Positions 1-7,939 are shown, counted from the stretch's first letter. The stretch is DNA of 64,000 nt from Sediminibacterium sp. (GCA_017537025.1 JAFWCB010000001.1:83198-147197); one strand, 5' to 3'. Notes: generated from the sequence alone by a model not told the origin. Translations and numbers: made by a program.

Positions 1-257
1 TTTAAAACACGACCTCCATCTACAAAAACGGTTTTCACCACCAGGCTGCTATCAGCAGCGCTTGTACCATTATTTTTTTGCTCCCAATTGCTAATAGCAC
101 TCTTAAGGAGTTTAGCCAATGGCGTGGCATTGTGTTGTGGGTGGTGTTCTAGAATGGCTAGTGCCTTCTCTACTTCCAAACCACGGATCACATCGGCAAG
201 CAAACGCATCTTGCGCGGTCCTGTTGGATAATTGTTCAGTTTTGCTACTGCTTCCAT
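1..257 (-). CDS. rplV: 50S ribosomal protein L22 (uL22), C-terminus cut by window edge
   Basis: Large-subunit ribosomal protein that lines the peptide exit tunnel. The reading frame runs off the window at base 1, so only the first 85 or so codons are present. It begins MEAVAKLNNYPTGPRKMRLL; the GPRKMRLLADVIRG stretch is the typical L22 N-terminal signature. The start ATG is at 255-257, about 70 bases after the end of rpsS, which is the expected S10-operon order (rplB-rpsS-rplV). No promoter or terminator is visible in the gap, so co-transcription with rpsS is likely. The gene is not covered by a long annotated frame here because it is truncated. Confidence 0.93.
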   Translation of the reverse strand, partial: MEAVAKLNNYPTGPRKMRLLADVIRGLEVEKALAILEHHPQHNATPLAKLLKSAISNWEQKNNGTSAADSSLVVKTVFVDGGRVL

Positions 258-327
258 TTTTTATTTGTTTCTGGCTAGATTATTTTTCATCGCTATTCAC
301 AATGAACTATAACCTATAGCCTAATTA

Positions 328-597
328 TTATTTCTTAGTTCCTGCGTGTCCTCTAAAGTTTCTGGTTGGAGCAAACTCACCAAGTTTGTGACCCACCATA
401 AATTCAGTTACATAAACCGGTATAAATTTGTTACCATTATGAACTGCAAAAGTGTGGCCTACGAAATCAGGCGTAATAGTGCTTCTGCGGCTCCAAGTTT
501 TGATAACATTCTTCTTCGTTTTACCATCGTTAATGGCAACCACTTTACCTTCTAGGTTAGCGTCTACGTAAGGACCTTTTTTTATCGAACGACCCAT
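328..597 (-). CDS. rpsS: 30S ribosomal protein S19 (uS19)
   Basis: Small-subunit protein of the 30S head that binds 16S rRNA with S13. The 89-residue product has the full family length and shows the classic start [16 protein letters not shown], the central [22 protein letters not shown] block and the C-terminal [18 protein letters not shown] block. It lies between rplB (44-base gap) and rplV in the S10 operon on the minus strand. Nothing is unusual. Confidence 0.98.
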   Translation of the reverse strand: MGRSIKKGPYVDANLEGKVVAINDGKTKKNVIKTWSRRSTITPDFVGHTFAVHNGNKFIPVYVTEFMVGHKLGEFAPTRNFRGHAGTKK

Positions 598-641
598 ATT
601 GTTTTATTTATTGGTCTGAATTAGTTTATTGTTTGATTAGC

Positions 642-1481
642 TTATTTCGCTAATTTTTTTCCATCTCTGCGTTGAATAATTAATTTATCGCTGCCTTTTC
701 CTTTAGTACGTGTTTTCTCTCCTTTAGCGTACTTACCGGTTCTGCTGCGTGGGTGACCACCGGAAGCTTTACCTTCACCACCACCCATCGGGTGATCTAC
801 CGGGTTCATCGCAACACCACGTACACGCGGACGAATACCTTTCCAACGATTCTTACCTGCTTTACCTGCAGTTTCCAAATTATGGTCACTATTAGAAACT
901 ACACCCACTGTTGCATAGCAGTTGATCAATACTTTTCTTAATTCGCCTGAAGGCATTTTTAATACTGCGTATTTTTCTTCTTTATTCGCTAATTGAGCAG
1001 AAGATCCTGCACTACGAACCAATTTACCTCCTTGGCCAGGTTGTAATTCTATATTGTGAATCATCGTACCTAAAGGCATATTCTTCATCAATAAAGCATT
1101 TCCAATCTCAGGAGCTACTTCATCACCGGCAATAACTGTTTGCCCTACCTGAATACCTTGTGGAGCAATGATATAACGCTTCTCTCCATCGGCATACTGT
1201 AGTAAAGCGATAAATGCAGTACGATTCGGATCATACTCTACGGATACTACTGTAGCTGTGATATCACGCTTATTTCTTTTAAAATCAATAATGCGATAAT
1301 GCTGTTTGCTACCACCACCCATATAACGCATAGCACGACGACCCTGTGAGTTACGACCGGCTGTTTTCTTCTGTGGCTCTAATAAACTTTTTTCAGGTTT
1401 ATTAGTGGTAATTTCAGCATAGGCATTTCCAATTCTCCAGCGCGTGCCGGCAGTCATTGGTTTGTATTTTTTTAGTGCCAT
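642..1481 (-). CDS. rplB: 50S ribosomal protein L2 (uL2)
   Basis: Large-subunit protein needed for subunit association and peptidyl-transferase function. The 279-residue product is of normal length. It has the N-terminal [16 protein letters not shown] start, the central [18 protein letters not shown] and [14 protein letters not shown] blocks, and the catalytically important C-terminal region [29 protein letters not shown] (in particular the [13 protein letters not shown] loop with the conserved His). The gene lies between rplW and rpsS in S10-operon order. Confidence 0.98.
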   Translation of the reverse strand: MALKKYKPMTAGTRWRIGNAYAEITTNKPEKSLLEPQKKTAGRNSQGRRAMRYMGGGSKQHYRIIDFKRNKRDITATVVSVEYDPNRTAFIALLQYADGEKRYIIAPQGIQVGQTVIAGDEVAPEIGNALLMKNMPLGTMIHNIELQPGQGGKLVRSAGSSAQLANKEEKYAVLKMPSGELRKVLINCYATVGVVSNSDHNLETAGKAGKNRWKGIRPRVRGVAMNPVDHPMGGGEGKASGGHPRSRTGKYAKGEKTRTKGKGSDKLIIQRRDGKKLAK

Positions 1482-1526
1482 GTTGTGTTCTTTTTTTCTA
1501 CGGAATTTTCAGCTCCGCTACTATAA

Positions 1527-1826
1527 TTAAATGTTTGCGTATAAATCGATTGTTTCTCCTTCGGCTACGGTTACAAAAGCTTTTTTGTAAGCCGATTTCA
1601 TACCTTGAATAAAACCAGCTTTGGTATAGCGAGCTTTATTTTTACCCGGAGCTACAGCAGTATTTACATCAATAACGTTTACGCCATAAAATGATTCTAC
1701 CGCTTTTTTGATCTCTAGTTTATTAGCCTTACGATTTACTTTGAATGCATATCTTCTCAACTTCTCCTGCTGCGCATTTGCTTTCTCGGTTAAGATTGGC
1801 TTTATTAAAACTTCTGATTGTCTCAT
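1527..1826 (-). CDS. rplW: 50S ribosomal protein L23 (uL23)
   Basis: Large-subunit protein at the exit tunnel rim, docking site for trigger factor and SRP. The 99-residue product carries the L23 signature ILTEKANAQQEKLRRYAFKV near residues 12-31 and NKLEIKKAVESFYGVNV after it. Length is typical. It is preceded by rplD (26-base gap) and followed by rplB in S10-operon order. Confidence 0.97.
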   Translation of the reverse strand: MRQSEVLIKPILTEKANAQQEKLRRYAFKVNRKANKLEIKKAVESFYGVNVIDVNTAVAPGKNKARYTKAGFIQGMKSAYKKAFVTVAEGETIDLYANI

Positions 1827-1852
1827 TGCTTGATGATTGAAACGTTATTGAA

Positions 1853-2485
1853 TTAAGCTGCCGCTTCTTCTTCTGTGAAAATTTTTGCTGTATTCTCGGT
1901 GATCACTAATACGTCTGCATTCATGATCTCGTAAGTATTGATGTCGGCCAACAAAGTGCTAGCTACATTTGGTACATTACGTGTGCTGAGATATACATTG
2001 TCATTATATTCAGGTAAAACAATAAGCGCTTTTTTATCAGCTACTTTTAATTTACCCATGATATCTACCAATTGCTTGGTTTTAGGCGCTTCCAAGTTAA
2101 TATCTTCTACCACTACGATAGCGCTCTCTTTTGCTTTATAGCTAAGGGCAGATATCTTCGCCAAATCCTTCACTTTACGGTTTAATTTGAAATCGTAAGC
2201 ATGCGGCTTTGGTCCGAAAATAGTACCACCACCCTTATATAATGGGTTACGGATATTCCCTTTACGAGAACCACCGGTACCTTTTTGCTTATGAAGCTTA
2301 CGGCTGGCACCCTGCACTTCCGCACGGGTTTTAACCTTGTGCGTACCTGAGCGGCGAGCAGCCAAATATTGTTTAACAGCCAAGTATATTACATGGTCGT
2401 TTGGTTCAATACCGAAAACCTCTTGTGGTAATTCTACCGTTCTACCGGTTTTCTCACCTTTTATATTTAAAACATCTACTTGCAT
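1853..2485 (-). CDS. rplD: 50S ribosomal protein L4 (uL4)
   Basis: Large-subunit protein whose loop reaches into the exit tunnel. In enterobacteria L4 is also the translational and transcriptional repressor of the S10 operon. The 210-residue product begins MQVDVLNIKGEKTGRTVELP and contains the extended loop around residues 45-95 (RSGTHKVKTRAEVQGASRKL, then KGTGGSRKGNIRNPLYKGGG), rich in Arg, Lys and Gly. The gap to rplC is 19 bases. L4's known regulatory role is relevant to the structured region just upstream of rplC. Confidence 0.98.
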   Translation of the reverse strand: MQVDVLNIKGEKTGRTVELPQEVFGIEPNDHVIYLAVKQYLAARRSGTHKVKTRAEVQGASRKLHKQKGTGGSRKGNIRNPLYKGGGTIFGPKPHAYDFKLNRKVKDLAKISALSYKAKESAIVVVEDINLEAPKTKQLVDIMGKLKVADKKALIVLPEYNDNVYLSTRNVPNVASTLLADINTYEIMNADVLVITENTAKIFTEEEAAA

Positions 2486-2504
2486 GATTGTAAATTAAAT
2501 GTGA

Positions 2505-3122
2505 TTACTTCTGGATTAAAACAATAGAACCGTTATGACCTGGTACAGAACCACTCACAAGGATGTAATTCTTCTCAGCAAATATTTTAACCACTTTCAA
2601 ACCTTTCAATTTTACGCGATCGCCACCCATACGACCGGCCATTCTCATTCCTTTAAATACTCTGGAAGGATAAGAAGACCCACCGATAGAACCCGGAGCG
2701 CGCTGACGGTCGTGCTGACCATGAGATGCTTCACCCACACCGGAGAAACCATGACGTTTTACTACACCCTGGAAACCCTTACCCTTGGTGGTACCTACAA
2801 CTTCAACACTTTCTCCTTCAGAGAAAATATCTACTGTTACCGTTTCACCTAAATTCTTTTCAATGGAATAATTACGAAACTCCTTTACAAATTTCTTAGG
2901 AGCAGTTTGTGCTTTTGAGAAGTGATTGAGTTCAGCTTTATTAGCATGCTTTTCTTTCTTATCGCCCAAAGCAAGCTGAACAGCAGTGTAACCGTCGGTT
3001 TCCTGCGTTTTGATTTGTGTTACGGTATTCGGACTAGCTTCGATGATTGTACAAGCAGTTTGCTTGCCATCCGCCGAGAAGATGCTAGTCATCCCGATTT
3101 TTTTTCCAATAATACCTTTCAT
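2505..3122 (-). CDS. rplC: 50S ribosomal protein L3 (uL3)
   Basis: Large-subunit assembly protein near the peptidyl transferase centre. The start was placed at the ATG at 3120-3122, giving [20 protein letters not shown] (205 residues), because L3 proteins begin with this motif. An upstream in-frame ATG (3144-3146) would add eight residues without homology and would place the start inside a hairpin. The C-terminal [20 protein letters not shown] and [20 protein letters not shown] blocks are family hallmarks. It is separated from rpsJ by an unusually long structured gap. Confidence 0.97.
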   Translation of the reverse strand: MKGIIGKKIGMTSIFSADGKQTACTIIEASPNTVTQIKTQETDGYTAVQLALGDKKEKHANKAELNHFSKAQTAPKKFVKEFRNYSIEKNLGETVTVDIFSEGESVEVVGTTKGKGFQGVVKRHGFSGVGEASHGQHDRQRAPGSIGGSSYPSRVFKGMRMAGRMGGDRVKLKGLKVVKIFAEKNYILVSGSVPGHNGSIVLIQK

Positions 3123-3373
3123 CGTTTTGCGGTTTATGCCCCGCAAGGTTATGAGGACATCCCACCGATGAAGCGGGATTCAATCCTTGTTTCTGCCGAC
3201 CTTTTCCGTTGTTTTCCCGATGTTTATTTCGAGAAGAGGAAGTACCGGAAGTAAACAAACCTCGAAGGGCCTGTTTATATGTTACCCCACTTTAGGTGGG
3301 AATATTTGTTTACTACTCAGAGCTGTTTTTTTCCGAGCATTCGGAATTGACAGATGAAAAATGATAAGAACTA
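3123..3373 (-). promoter_or_regulatory. Structured 251-base leader between rpsJ and rplC
   Basis: This gap inside the S10 operon holds no supported gene but several perfect inverted repeats. In order along the mRNA (minus strand) they are: a 6-bp hairpin at 3331-3346 with a 4-base loop; a 9-bp stem pairing 3305-3313 with 3251-3259, enclosing a 5-bp hairpin at 3286-3300; a 5-bp hairpin at 3159-3179; and a 6-bp hairpin at 3127-3146 that ends four bases before the rplC start codon. The last one could hide the rplC start region. The layout resembles a ribosomal-protein autoregulatory leader. No intrinsic terminator with a long U-run was seen. The assignment is inferred from structure and position only. 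Confidence 0.55.
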
Positions 3374-3679
3374 TCAGGCTTTGATCTCTACCTCCACACC
3401 TGAAGGAAGATCTAATTTACTCAACGCATCTACCGTTCTGGAAGAAGAAGTATAAATATCCATTAAACGCTTATGCGTAGCGAGTTGGAACTGTTCACGA
3501 CTCTTCTTGTTTACGTGTGGTGAACGTAATACAGTGAAAATTTTCTTATGCGTAGGCAAAGGAATTGGACCTGTAACTACTGCACCTGTACTGCGCACCG
3601 TTTTAACGATCTTCTCCGCTGATTTATCAACCAGGTTATGATCGTAAGATTGTAATTTAATTCTGATTCGTTGAGACAT
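3374..3679 (-). CDS. rpsJ: 30S ribosomal protein S10 (uS10)
   Basis: Small-subunit head protein that also acts in NusB-dependent antitermination. The 101-residue product has the S10 hallmarks [20 protein letters not shown] near the start, [30 protein letters not shown] in the middle (an almost invariant block) and [16 protein letters not shown] at the end. It is the first gene of the S10 block here and has its own promoter, unlike the common arrangement in which it directly follows fusA. Confidence 0.98.
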   Translation of the reverse strand: MSQRIRIKLQSYDHNLVDKSAEKIVKTVRSTGAVVTGPIPLPTHKKIFTVLRSPHVNKKSREQFQLATHKRLMDIYTSSSRTVDALSKLDLPSGVEVEIKA

Positions 3680-3709
3680 AGCCTAAACCCAATTTTTACG
3701 TTGGGGTTG

Positions 3710-3740
3710 CAAAGGTAGGTAGCTGTAGTGTAACAGACAA
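3710..3740 (-). promoter_or_regulatory. Bacteroidota-type promoter of the S10 operon
   Basis: On the minus strand a perfect -7 box TACCTTTG (3710-3717) is preceded, after a 20-base spacer, by a TTG (3738-3740) that fits the -33 element. The known Bacteroidota consensus is TAnnTTTG with TTG about 20 bases upstream. The -7 box lies about 30 bases before the rpsJ start codon. Confidence 0.7.
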
Positions 3741-3805
3741 GTTTTTTAGGTTCTATTTTAACTAATTGTGGATTTATTTTTGAAAAAAGAGATAAAAAAT
3801 TATAT

Positions 3806-3846
3806 TTAATATCGGTTAATATTTTTAAATTTGTATCCGATATTAA
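3806..3846 (+). promoter_or_regulatory. Promoter of fic flanked by a perfect 10-bp inverted repeat (putative operator)
   Basis: TTAATATCGG at 3806-3815 is repeated exactly in inverted form as CCGATATTAA at 3837-3846, with a 21-base spacer. A perfect Bacteroidota -7 box TAAATTTG (3826-3833) lies between the two halves. The second half ends four bases before the fic start codon. Half-site centres are 31 bases apart, close to three helical turns, so a dimer binding both halves would cover the promoter. Because the Fic protein has an apparent C-terminal DNA-binding domain, autorepression is the simplest inference. Confidence 0.65.
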
Positions 3847-3850
3847 TTTT

Positions 3851-4816
3851 ATGTGGCAACTTCCGGCATACGATATGGCAAGGCTTTCTCCTTTTATTCA
3901 AAGAATAGCCGAAAAGAAACAAGCTTTAGATGCGCTAAGGCCACTTCCCGCTAGCGTGCTTTCTCGCATTGAGGAAACGATTGCTGTAGAATGGACTTAC
4001 AATAGCAATGCTATTGAGGGCAATACTATTACCCATAATGAAACCAAATTAGTGGTTGAACTCGGGATCACTGTCGGAGGAAAATCCTTACGGGAACATC
4101 TTGAGATACATAATCATCAAAAAGCTATTCAATATGTATACGGTTTAGTTAGCCAAAAAAACAGTTTACGGGCTATCGACATCCTAAAGCTGCACGAAAT
4201 TGTAATGCGCAACATAGATGATGATTTTGCAGGAAGAATAAGAAATGCTGGCGTTCGTATAAGCGGTGCTAATTTTATACCCCCTGCAGCTTATAAAGCC
4301 TCTCTACTACTAGATGAATTAGTGGCTATTTCCCAAACCGAATTTAGCAACAGCCATCCGATTCTATTTGCAGCCTGGTTTCACCATCGTTTTGTATGGA
4401 TACATCCTTTCTTTGATGGTAATGGCCGAACAGTTAGGCTGCTCATGAATCTATTACTTATGCGAGCAGGCTACCCGCCAGCTATCATTTTGAAAAATGA
4501 TCGCAAAAAATATTATGATGCACTCAATGCGGCCAATAATGGTAAGTACAATAAACTATACTTGCTCTTGCTACAAGCAGTAGAAAGAAGTTTGAATATT
4601 TACTTGCAGGGTGCACCGGGTTATGCTATAGAAGAGGAATACCGGATTATTTCCAACTTAGTAGAGGAAACACAAATGCCTTACAGCGCAGAATATGTAA
4701 GCCTCTTGGCGAGGCAGGGTAAAATAGATGCATACAAAGAGGGCCGAAACTGGCTCACCACCAAATCAGCTGTAGAGCATTATATGGAATTAAGAAGAAG
4801 GAAAAGAAAGGTGTAA
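3851..4816 (+). CDS. Fic family protein with N-terminal inhibitory motif and C-terminal HTH-like domain
   Basis: Fic proteins transfer AMP (or another nucleotide moiety) from a nucleotide to hydroxyl side chains of target proteins. The 321-residue product has the catalytic core HPFFDGNGR at residues 185-193 with all consensus residues intact. The helix motif S-x-x-x-E-G at residues 52-57 (SNAIEGN) matches the inhibitory motif of class II Fic proteins, whose inhibitory helix lies N-terminal to the Fic core in the same polypeptide. Residues about 275-315 (SAEYVSLLARQGKIDAYKEG followed by RNWL) resemble an excisionase/MerR-type helix-turn-helix. It stands alone on the plus strand between rpsJ and an operon facing it. 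No separate antitoxin gene is present, consistent with self-inhibition. Target is unknown. Confidence 0.9.
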   Translation: MWQLPAYDMARLSPFIQRIAEKKQALDALRPLPASVLSRIEETIAVEWTYNSNAIEGNTITHNETKLVVELGITVGGKSLREHLEIHNHQKAIQYVYGLVSQKNSLRAIDILKLHEIVMRNIDDDFAGRIRNAGVRISGANFIPPAAYKASLLLDELVAISQTEFSNSHPILFAAWFHHRFVWIHPFFDGNGRTVRLLMNLLLMRAGYPPAIILKNDRKKYYDALNAANNGKYNKLYLLLLQAVERSLNIYLQGAPGYAIEEEYRIISNLVEETQMPYSAEYVSLLARQGKIDAYKEGRNWLTTKSAVEHYMELRRRKRKV

Positions 4817-4847
4817 TGGGGAGGTTGAGGGTATATAAGTTATCGGG

Positions 4848-5714
4848 TTATTTTCCTAAATGGAAAATGCGTGAGAGATTAAACCCAAATCTGATATCAC
4901 CTTTCAAAAATGAATCAGTGGTTTGTGTGAGATAAGCTCTTTCATTCATACCCACTGCATTTGAAAAATGAAGTTGAAAAACATGCCCTCCGGTTTCAAT
5001 ATCTAAGCCCACTGAAAGTGGATCTTTGGCATCTGTTGCAATTCCACCTAACGGATGATGATAATCGATTGTGAAAGCACAGCGTTTATTGAACTTGTAT
5101 CTTGCTCCCCCTCCTAATGCAAAAATAGTTTGCGACTCTCCCGGGTTCTCAATCATTCCTTTTTGCAATAAAATAGGACTTAGTTGCAAGGAGAAATTCC
5201 GATTAAATTTTCTGCCGGCAATAACTTGAACATAATAAGCAGATCTTTCAGAAAACCCCGGCTTTACTGTGGCAAAGGATTCTTCAGTCCAAACCGAAGC
5301 TCCTGCCACAAGTAAAACCGTCAGGGGATTATTTATTCCTCCGCTTCTCTGTTGTATTAAACGTGTTTTAATAAATCCGTCGATCTCTTTTCTAAAGGTA
5401 CTTCTTCCAATTCCCACCATCAGATTATTGCTAATGCCATAATCGAATCCTAAACGCATGCTGGCAATATCTAATCCGTAGAATTGATTAATCCCAAGAT
5501 TGACCCTGCCAAAACGGTGTAGGATTCTAACATCCAAATTATTTTTACCTAACATCTCTAAGGAGTGTGCATTTATTACTCTTGTTGATTTGAAAGCGCC
5601 TGTAATTTTTTCCGTTCTACCGGAATCTTTTTCAAGGTTGGCCAATAAAGATTCCTGACCTAACAAAGGGAGCGAGAAAAGTATAAGAGTCGATACAGAT
5701 ACTATTATTTTCAT
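4848..5714 (-). CDS. DUF5777 family beta-barrel protein
   Basis: A 288-residue predicted outer-membrane protein. The start was set at MKIIVSVSTLILFSLPLLGQ, which gives a clean signal peptide; nine upstream residues of the longer frame are not signal-like. The body alternates short beta strands (for example RILHRFGRVNLGINQFYGLD, SMRLGFDYGISNNLMVGIGR) and ends with an aromatic strand, as expected for a barrel. DUF5777 genes commonly lie beside YceI and cytochrome c genes in Bacteroidota, as here, with a 4-base gap to the YceI gene. Its biochemical role is unknown. Confidence 0.8.
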   Translation of the reverse strand: MKIIVSVSTLILFSLPLLGQESLLANLEKDSGRTEKITGAFKSTRVINAHSLEMLGKNNLDVRILHRFGRVNLGINQFYGLDIASMRLGFDYGISNNLMVGIGRSTFRKEIDGFIKTRLIQQRSGGINNPLTVLLVAGASVWTEESFATVKPGFSERSAYYVQVIAGRKFNRNFSLQLSPILLQKGMIENPGESQTIFALGGGARYKFNKRCAFTIDYHHPLGGIATDAKDPLSVGLDIETGGHVFQLHFSNAVGMNERAYLTQTTDSFLKGDIRFGFNLSRIFHLGK

Positions 5715-5718
5715 ATTA

Positions 5719-6270
5719 CTATATTTTCCTGAGTGCCGCAATTTGAATATTTACTTTTATGTCTTTCGCTATTTTATTAGTTAGTATAGAAGGTACTTGA
5801 ATATTATAGTCTGCCGGATTTATCACAAAACTTGTTTGAGCCCCCAATCCACCTGCTTTCACGGTAAATAGAATGTCTACTTGTACTGTTTTAGTTATCC
5901 CGTGTAACGTAATGCTTCCCGTAGCCGATTCTTGTACAGTTCCTTCTTTTACAAAAAGACTGGCATCATGTTTATTTAAACTTCCATTAAAAACAGCACG
6001 TGGAAATTTATCACTCTCCATATAGTTCTCATTAAAATGCTCTTGCATTACAGCATTTTTAAATTTGAAATCTTTAATCAGTAAGGAAAACGCTACTTGT
6101 CCATTCGTTACATCAACAACAGCAACACCGGTATATAAATGTGCTTCAATATTTTCAAGTGGAGTTTGTGAGTAAAACGAAACACCGGCTTCCCTAGAGA
6201 AGAAACGATTTTGCTGAGCATGCACAAAAACCGAGAGGCATAGCAATAAACCTGCAAGACTTATTTTCAT
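5719..6270 (-). CDS. YceI family periplasmic lipid-binding-like protein
   Basis: YceI proteins are periplasmic lipocalin-like barrels that bind long isoprenoid-type molecules. The 183-residue product has a signal peptide (MKISLAGLLLCLSVFVHAQQ) and the family pattern: FNENYMESDKFPRAVFNGSL in the middle and GSITLHGITKTVQVDILFTV towards the end. It lies second in a three-gene operon after the cytochrome c lipoprotein (7-base gap), suggesting a role in a periplasmic quinone or electron-transfer process. That role is inferred from context. Confidence 0.88.
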   Translation of the reverse strand: MKISLAGLLLCLSVFVHAQQNRFFSREAGVSFYSQTPLENIEAHLYTGVAVVDVTNGQVAFSLLIKDFKFKNAVMQEHFNENYMESDKFPRAVFNGSLNKHDASLFVKEGTVQESATGSITLHGITKTVQVDILFTVKAGGLGAQTSFVINPADYNIQVPSILTNKIAKDIKVNIQIAALRKI

Positions 6271-6277
6271 CGTAACC

Positions 6278-6685
6278 TTAATTAGTAATCAATCCCCCGG
6301 CATTGATCCAATCTGTAATCTTTGCTTTTTCAGCAGCAGTTAGCATCGGGCCTCCTTTTGGCATAGATCCTTCATCAACTGCACGAACCTTAATTCTATT
6401 TTGTAATGCCACAATATTACATGGGTCAGAATAGCTAACTCCTCCATTTGACAAAGTTGTATTGTGACAGCTAATGCATCTTAATTCAATTAAAGCCTTT
6501 ACTTCCAAAAATTTAGGCCCAGGTGTTCCGGTACAAGTGGGCGTAGGTGTAGGCGTAGGTGTGGGTGTAGGTGTGGGTGTACCGCCGGTAGCGGTTCCAT
6601 CACCTCCTTTGCTACAAGATTGTAAATAAATGGCTCCTGTTAGGATACATAAGATAAATACAGTTAGTGTTGGCTTCCGTAACAT
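6278..6685 (-). CDS. Mono-heme cytochrome c lipoprotein with Thr-Pro repeat linker
   Basis: The 135-residue product has a lipoprotein signal with lipobox LQSC (lipidated Cys24), a (Thr-Pro)n linker at about residues 37-50, and a C-terminal cytochrome c domain. The heme site is CISCH at residues 70-74, and Met108 in GSMPKGG is the likely distal ligand. The mature protein would be anchored to a membrane with the heme domain on a flexible stalk. It is first in the operon with YceI and DUF5777 and sits directly behind an ECF-type promoter element identical to that of the sigma gene upstream. Confidence 0.88.
   Translation of the reverse strand: MLRKPTLTVFILCILTGAIYLQSCSKGGDGTATGGTPTPTPTPTPTPTPTCTGTPGPKFLEVKALIELRCISCHNTTLSNGGVSYSDPCNIVALQNRIKVRAVDEGSMPKGGPMLTAAEKAKITDWINAGGLITN
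6538..6582 (-). repeat. 6-bp tandem repeat encoding the Thr-Pro linker
   Basis: About seven units of a 6-base repeat (GGTGTA with GGCGTA or GGTGTG variants on the plus strand) encode alternating Thr and Pro in the cytochrome lipoprotein. Because the unit is two codons long, slippage would change linker length without breaking the frame. Confidence 0.85.
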
Positions 6686-6704
6686 ATAATCAGTTTGGTA
6701 TAGA

Positions 6705-6732
6705 ATCGTAAATGCCGATGAAAAGGTTGCCT
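6705..6732 (-). promoter_or_regulatory. ECF-type promoter of the cytochrome c-YceI-DUF5777 operon
   Basis: On the minus strand this reads AGGCAACCTTTT, 8 bases, then TTTACGAT. The same two blocks with the same 8-base spacing occur upstream of the sigma factor gene (8527-8554). The AAC-containing upstream block and CGAT-containing downstream block, at this spacing, fit the -35 and -10 elements typical of ECF sigma factors. The downstream block ends 20 bases before the cytochrome start codon. Confidence 0.65.
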
Positions 6733-6741
6733 GCTTAAAAA

Positions 6742-7227
6742 TTATTTTCTAAAAATTATACCTGTCCAAATTCCGGAAGAAAACAGATTTACTTTACCCT
6801 CACCAATACCCTGTAAAGGCATTTGTATATAAGGTTCAGCAAAGAGGAATAGCCGCTTATTCAATTTATGCGCATAGCCTACTGAAAAGCCGGCTATAGA
6901 AAATGGATGCTGGTTCCCTTGAAATTCTTTTTCGTATGAATAATTTGATCCGTTCCTTAGATAATTGTAGTTATAGTCTTCACGCTTCATGAAATAAGTA
7001 GATAAACCGGCAGTTGCAAAGAATAACGACTTCGATTTCTCCCTTAGAATAAACCGAAGGGAAACGGGAATTTCATATACCAAGCAATTTGCATTGATTG
7101 TAGTAAGTTGAAGTGTACTTAGATAAGACCCAGGTTTTACATAATATTGATTGGGGTCTGCATCGTATACCTTTCTACTGACATAAAAGCCCGATTGCAA
7201 GGATAATTTACGATTGACTTGATACCC
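6742..7227 (-). pseudogene. C-terminal beta-barrel part of a frameshifted anti-sigma/outer-membrane-like gene
   Basis: This frame encodes a porin-like segment (GYQVNRKLSLQSGFYVSRKV onward, ending in SGIWTGIIFRK) with alternating aromatic beta strands. It has no credible start of its own: the first candidate is a TTG at 7198-7200 inside conserved sequence. It continues in sense from the preceding frame at 7229, where the upstream protein reads YGLGI and this frame continues GYQVNRKL. Removing one base at about 7228 joins them into a product of about 398 residues. It is therefore the back half of the gene starting at 7939, split by a +1 shift or a sequencing error. Confidence 0.8.
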
Positions 7228-7939
7228 TAATACCTAACCCATAAGCAGCCTGGGTTTTTCCTTCACCTATAAATGATGCTGACCCCCGCGTTATACCCAC
7301 TGATGCACTGAAATAAAATCTACTAGTATGCTTTTTAGGTATCTCCTTTTTTACGTTAGCAACACTGTCAGACTTTACGGTACTGTCAATAGGTGCTGGC
7401 AAACTTATTTTTGGAAGATCCGTATTACTGAGGGAAGTGAGGTTTGTATCCGTAACTGCCATTGTTGGCATTACAGCAATACTTTGTTGTGTAGCTACTA
7501 CTGTATCCGTTCTATTCGGTACTTTCTCAACAATAGCTATTTGAATGGTTTTGCTATCTTTTTTGAAACTATTCCTTCGTGAATTATGTGAATTAATAGG
7601 ATTCACAGATGTAAGAATCGATTGAGTTATGCTTGGCCGAACGGAAGTAGTTGATGAGGAGGAAATTGTTTTTTGTTCCTTAGTGGGTAAGGTTTGGATA
7701 TTTGTATGAAGTGATGTCGCCTTCTTCGTATCTGCAGTAAATAAAAAATAATAAAGTGTACTTAAACCCAATAAACCTACAATAGGTAACCACCAAAAAA
7801 TTAGCGTCCGCCTTTTTCGTTCATCTTCATCCAGCATTTTTTCCATAGCCTCCCAAGCCTCCGGAGTAAATGCGGGTGCTATATTTTCAGCAGCCTCCTT
7901 AATTTTATTTTCAATATGTTCAAATGATTCTTTGTTCAT
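7208..7939 (-). CDS. N-terminal part of anti-sigma-like membrane protein, frameshifted before its beta-barrel domain
   Basis: The 243-residue frame starts MNKESFEHIENKIKEAAENI, a charged cytosolic helical region of the kind that binds sigma factors in Bacteroidota. One transmembrane helix follows at about residues 46-68 (LIFWWLPIVGLLGLSTLYYF), then a Ser/Thr-rich periplasmic linker, then the first beta strands. It ends prematurely at RVSSQS, while the true continuation lies in the next frame. The start overlaps the sigma gene by 20 bases, indicating translational coupling and a sigma/anti-sigma pair. If the frameshift is real, the cytosolic and membrane parts could still work without the barrel-like domain. 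Confidence 0.72.
   Translation of the reverse strand: MNKESFEHIENKIKEAAENIAPAFTPEAWEAMEKMLDEDERKRRTLIFWWLPIVGLLGLSTLYYFLFTADTKKATSLHTNIQTLPTKEQKTISSSSTTSVRPSITQSILTSVNPINSHNSRRNSFKKDSKTIQIAIVEKVPNRTDTVVATQQSIAVMPTMAVTDTNLTSLSNTDLPKISLPAPIDSTVKSDSVANVKKEIPKKHTSRFYFSASVGITRGSASFIGEGKTQAAYGLGIRVSSQS

Noticed and set aside
2922-3254. A 110-residue plus-strand open frame across the rplC 5' end and the leader
   Set aside because: It is antisense to rplC over most of its length, has no protein-like features, and the leader is better explained by its hairpins.
6742-7200. A separate beta-barrel gene with a TTG start
   Set aside because: The TTG lies inside conserved sequence that continues upstream to the other frame at 7228, so the segment is the back half of the gene starting at 7939.
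7208-7240. Programmed ribosomal frameshift
   Set aside because: There is no obvious slippery run or pseudoknot. A mutation or sequencing error is simpler, although the point needs raw reads.
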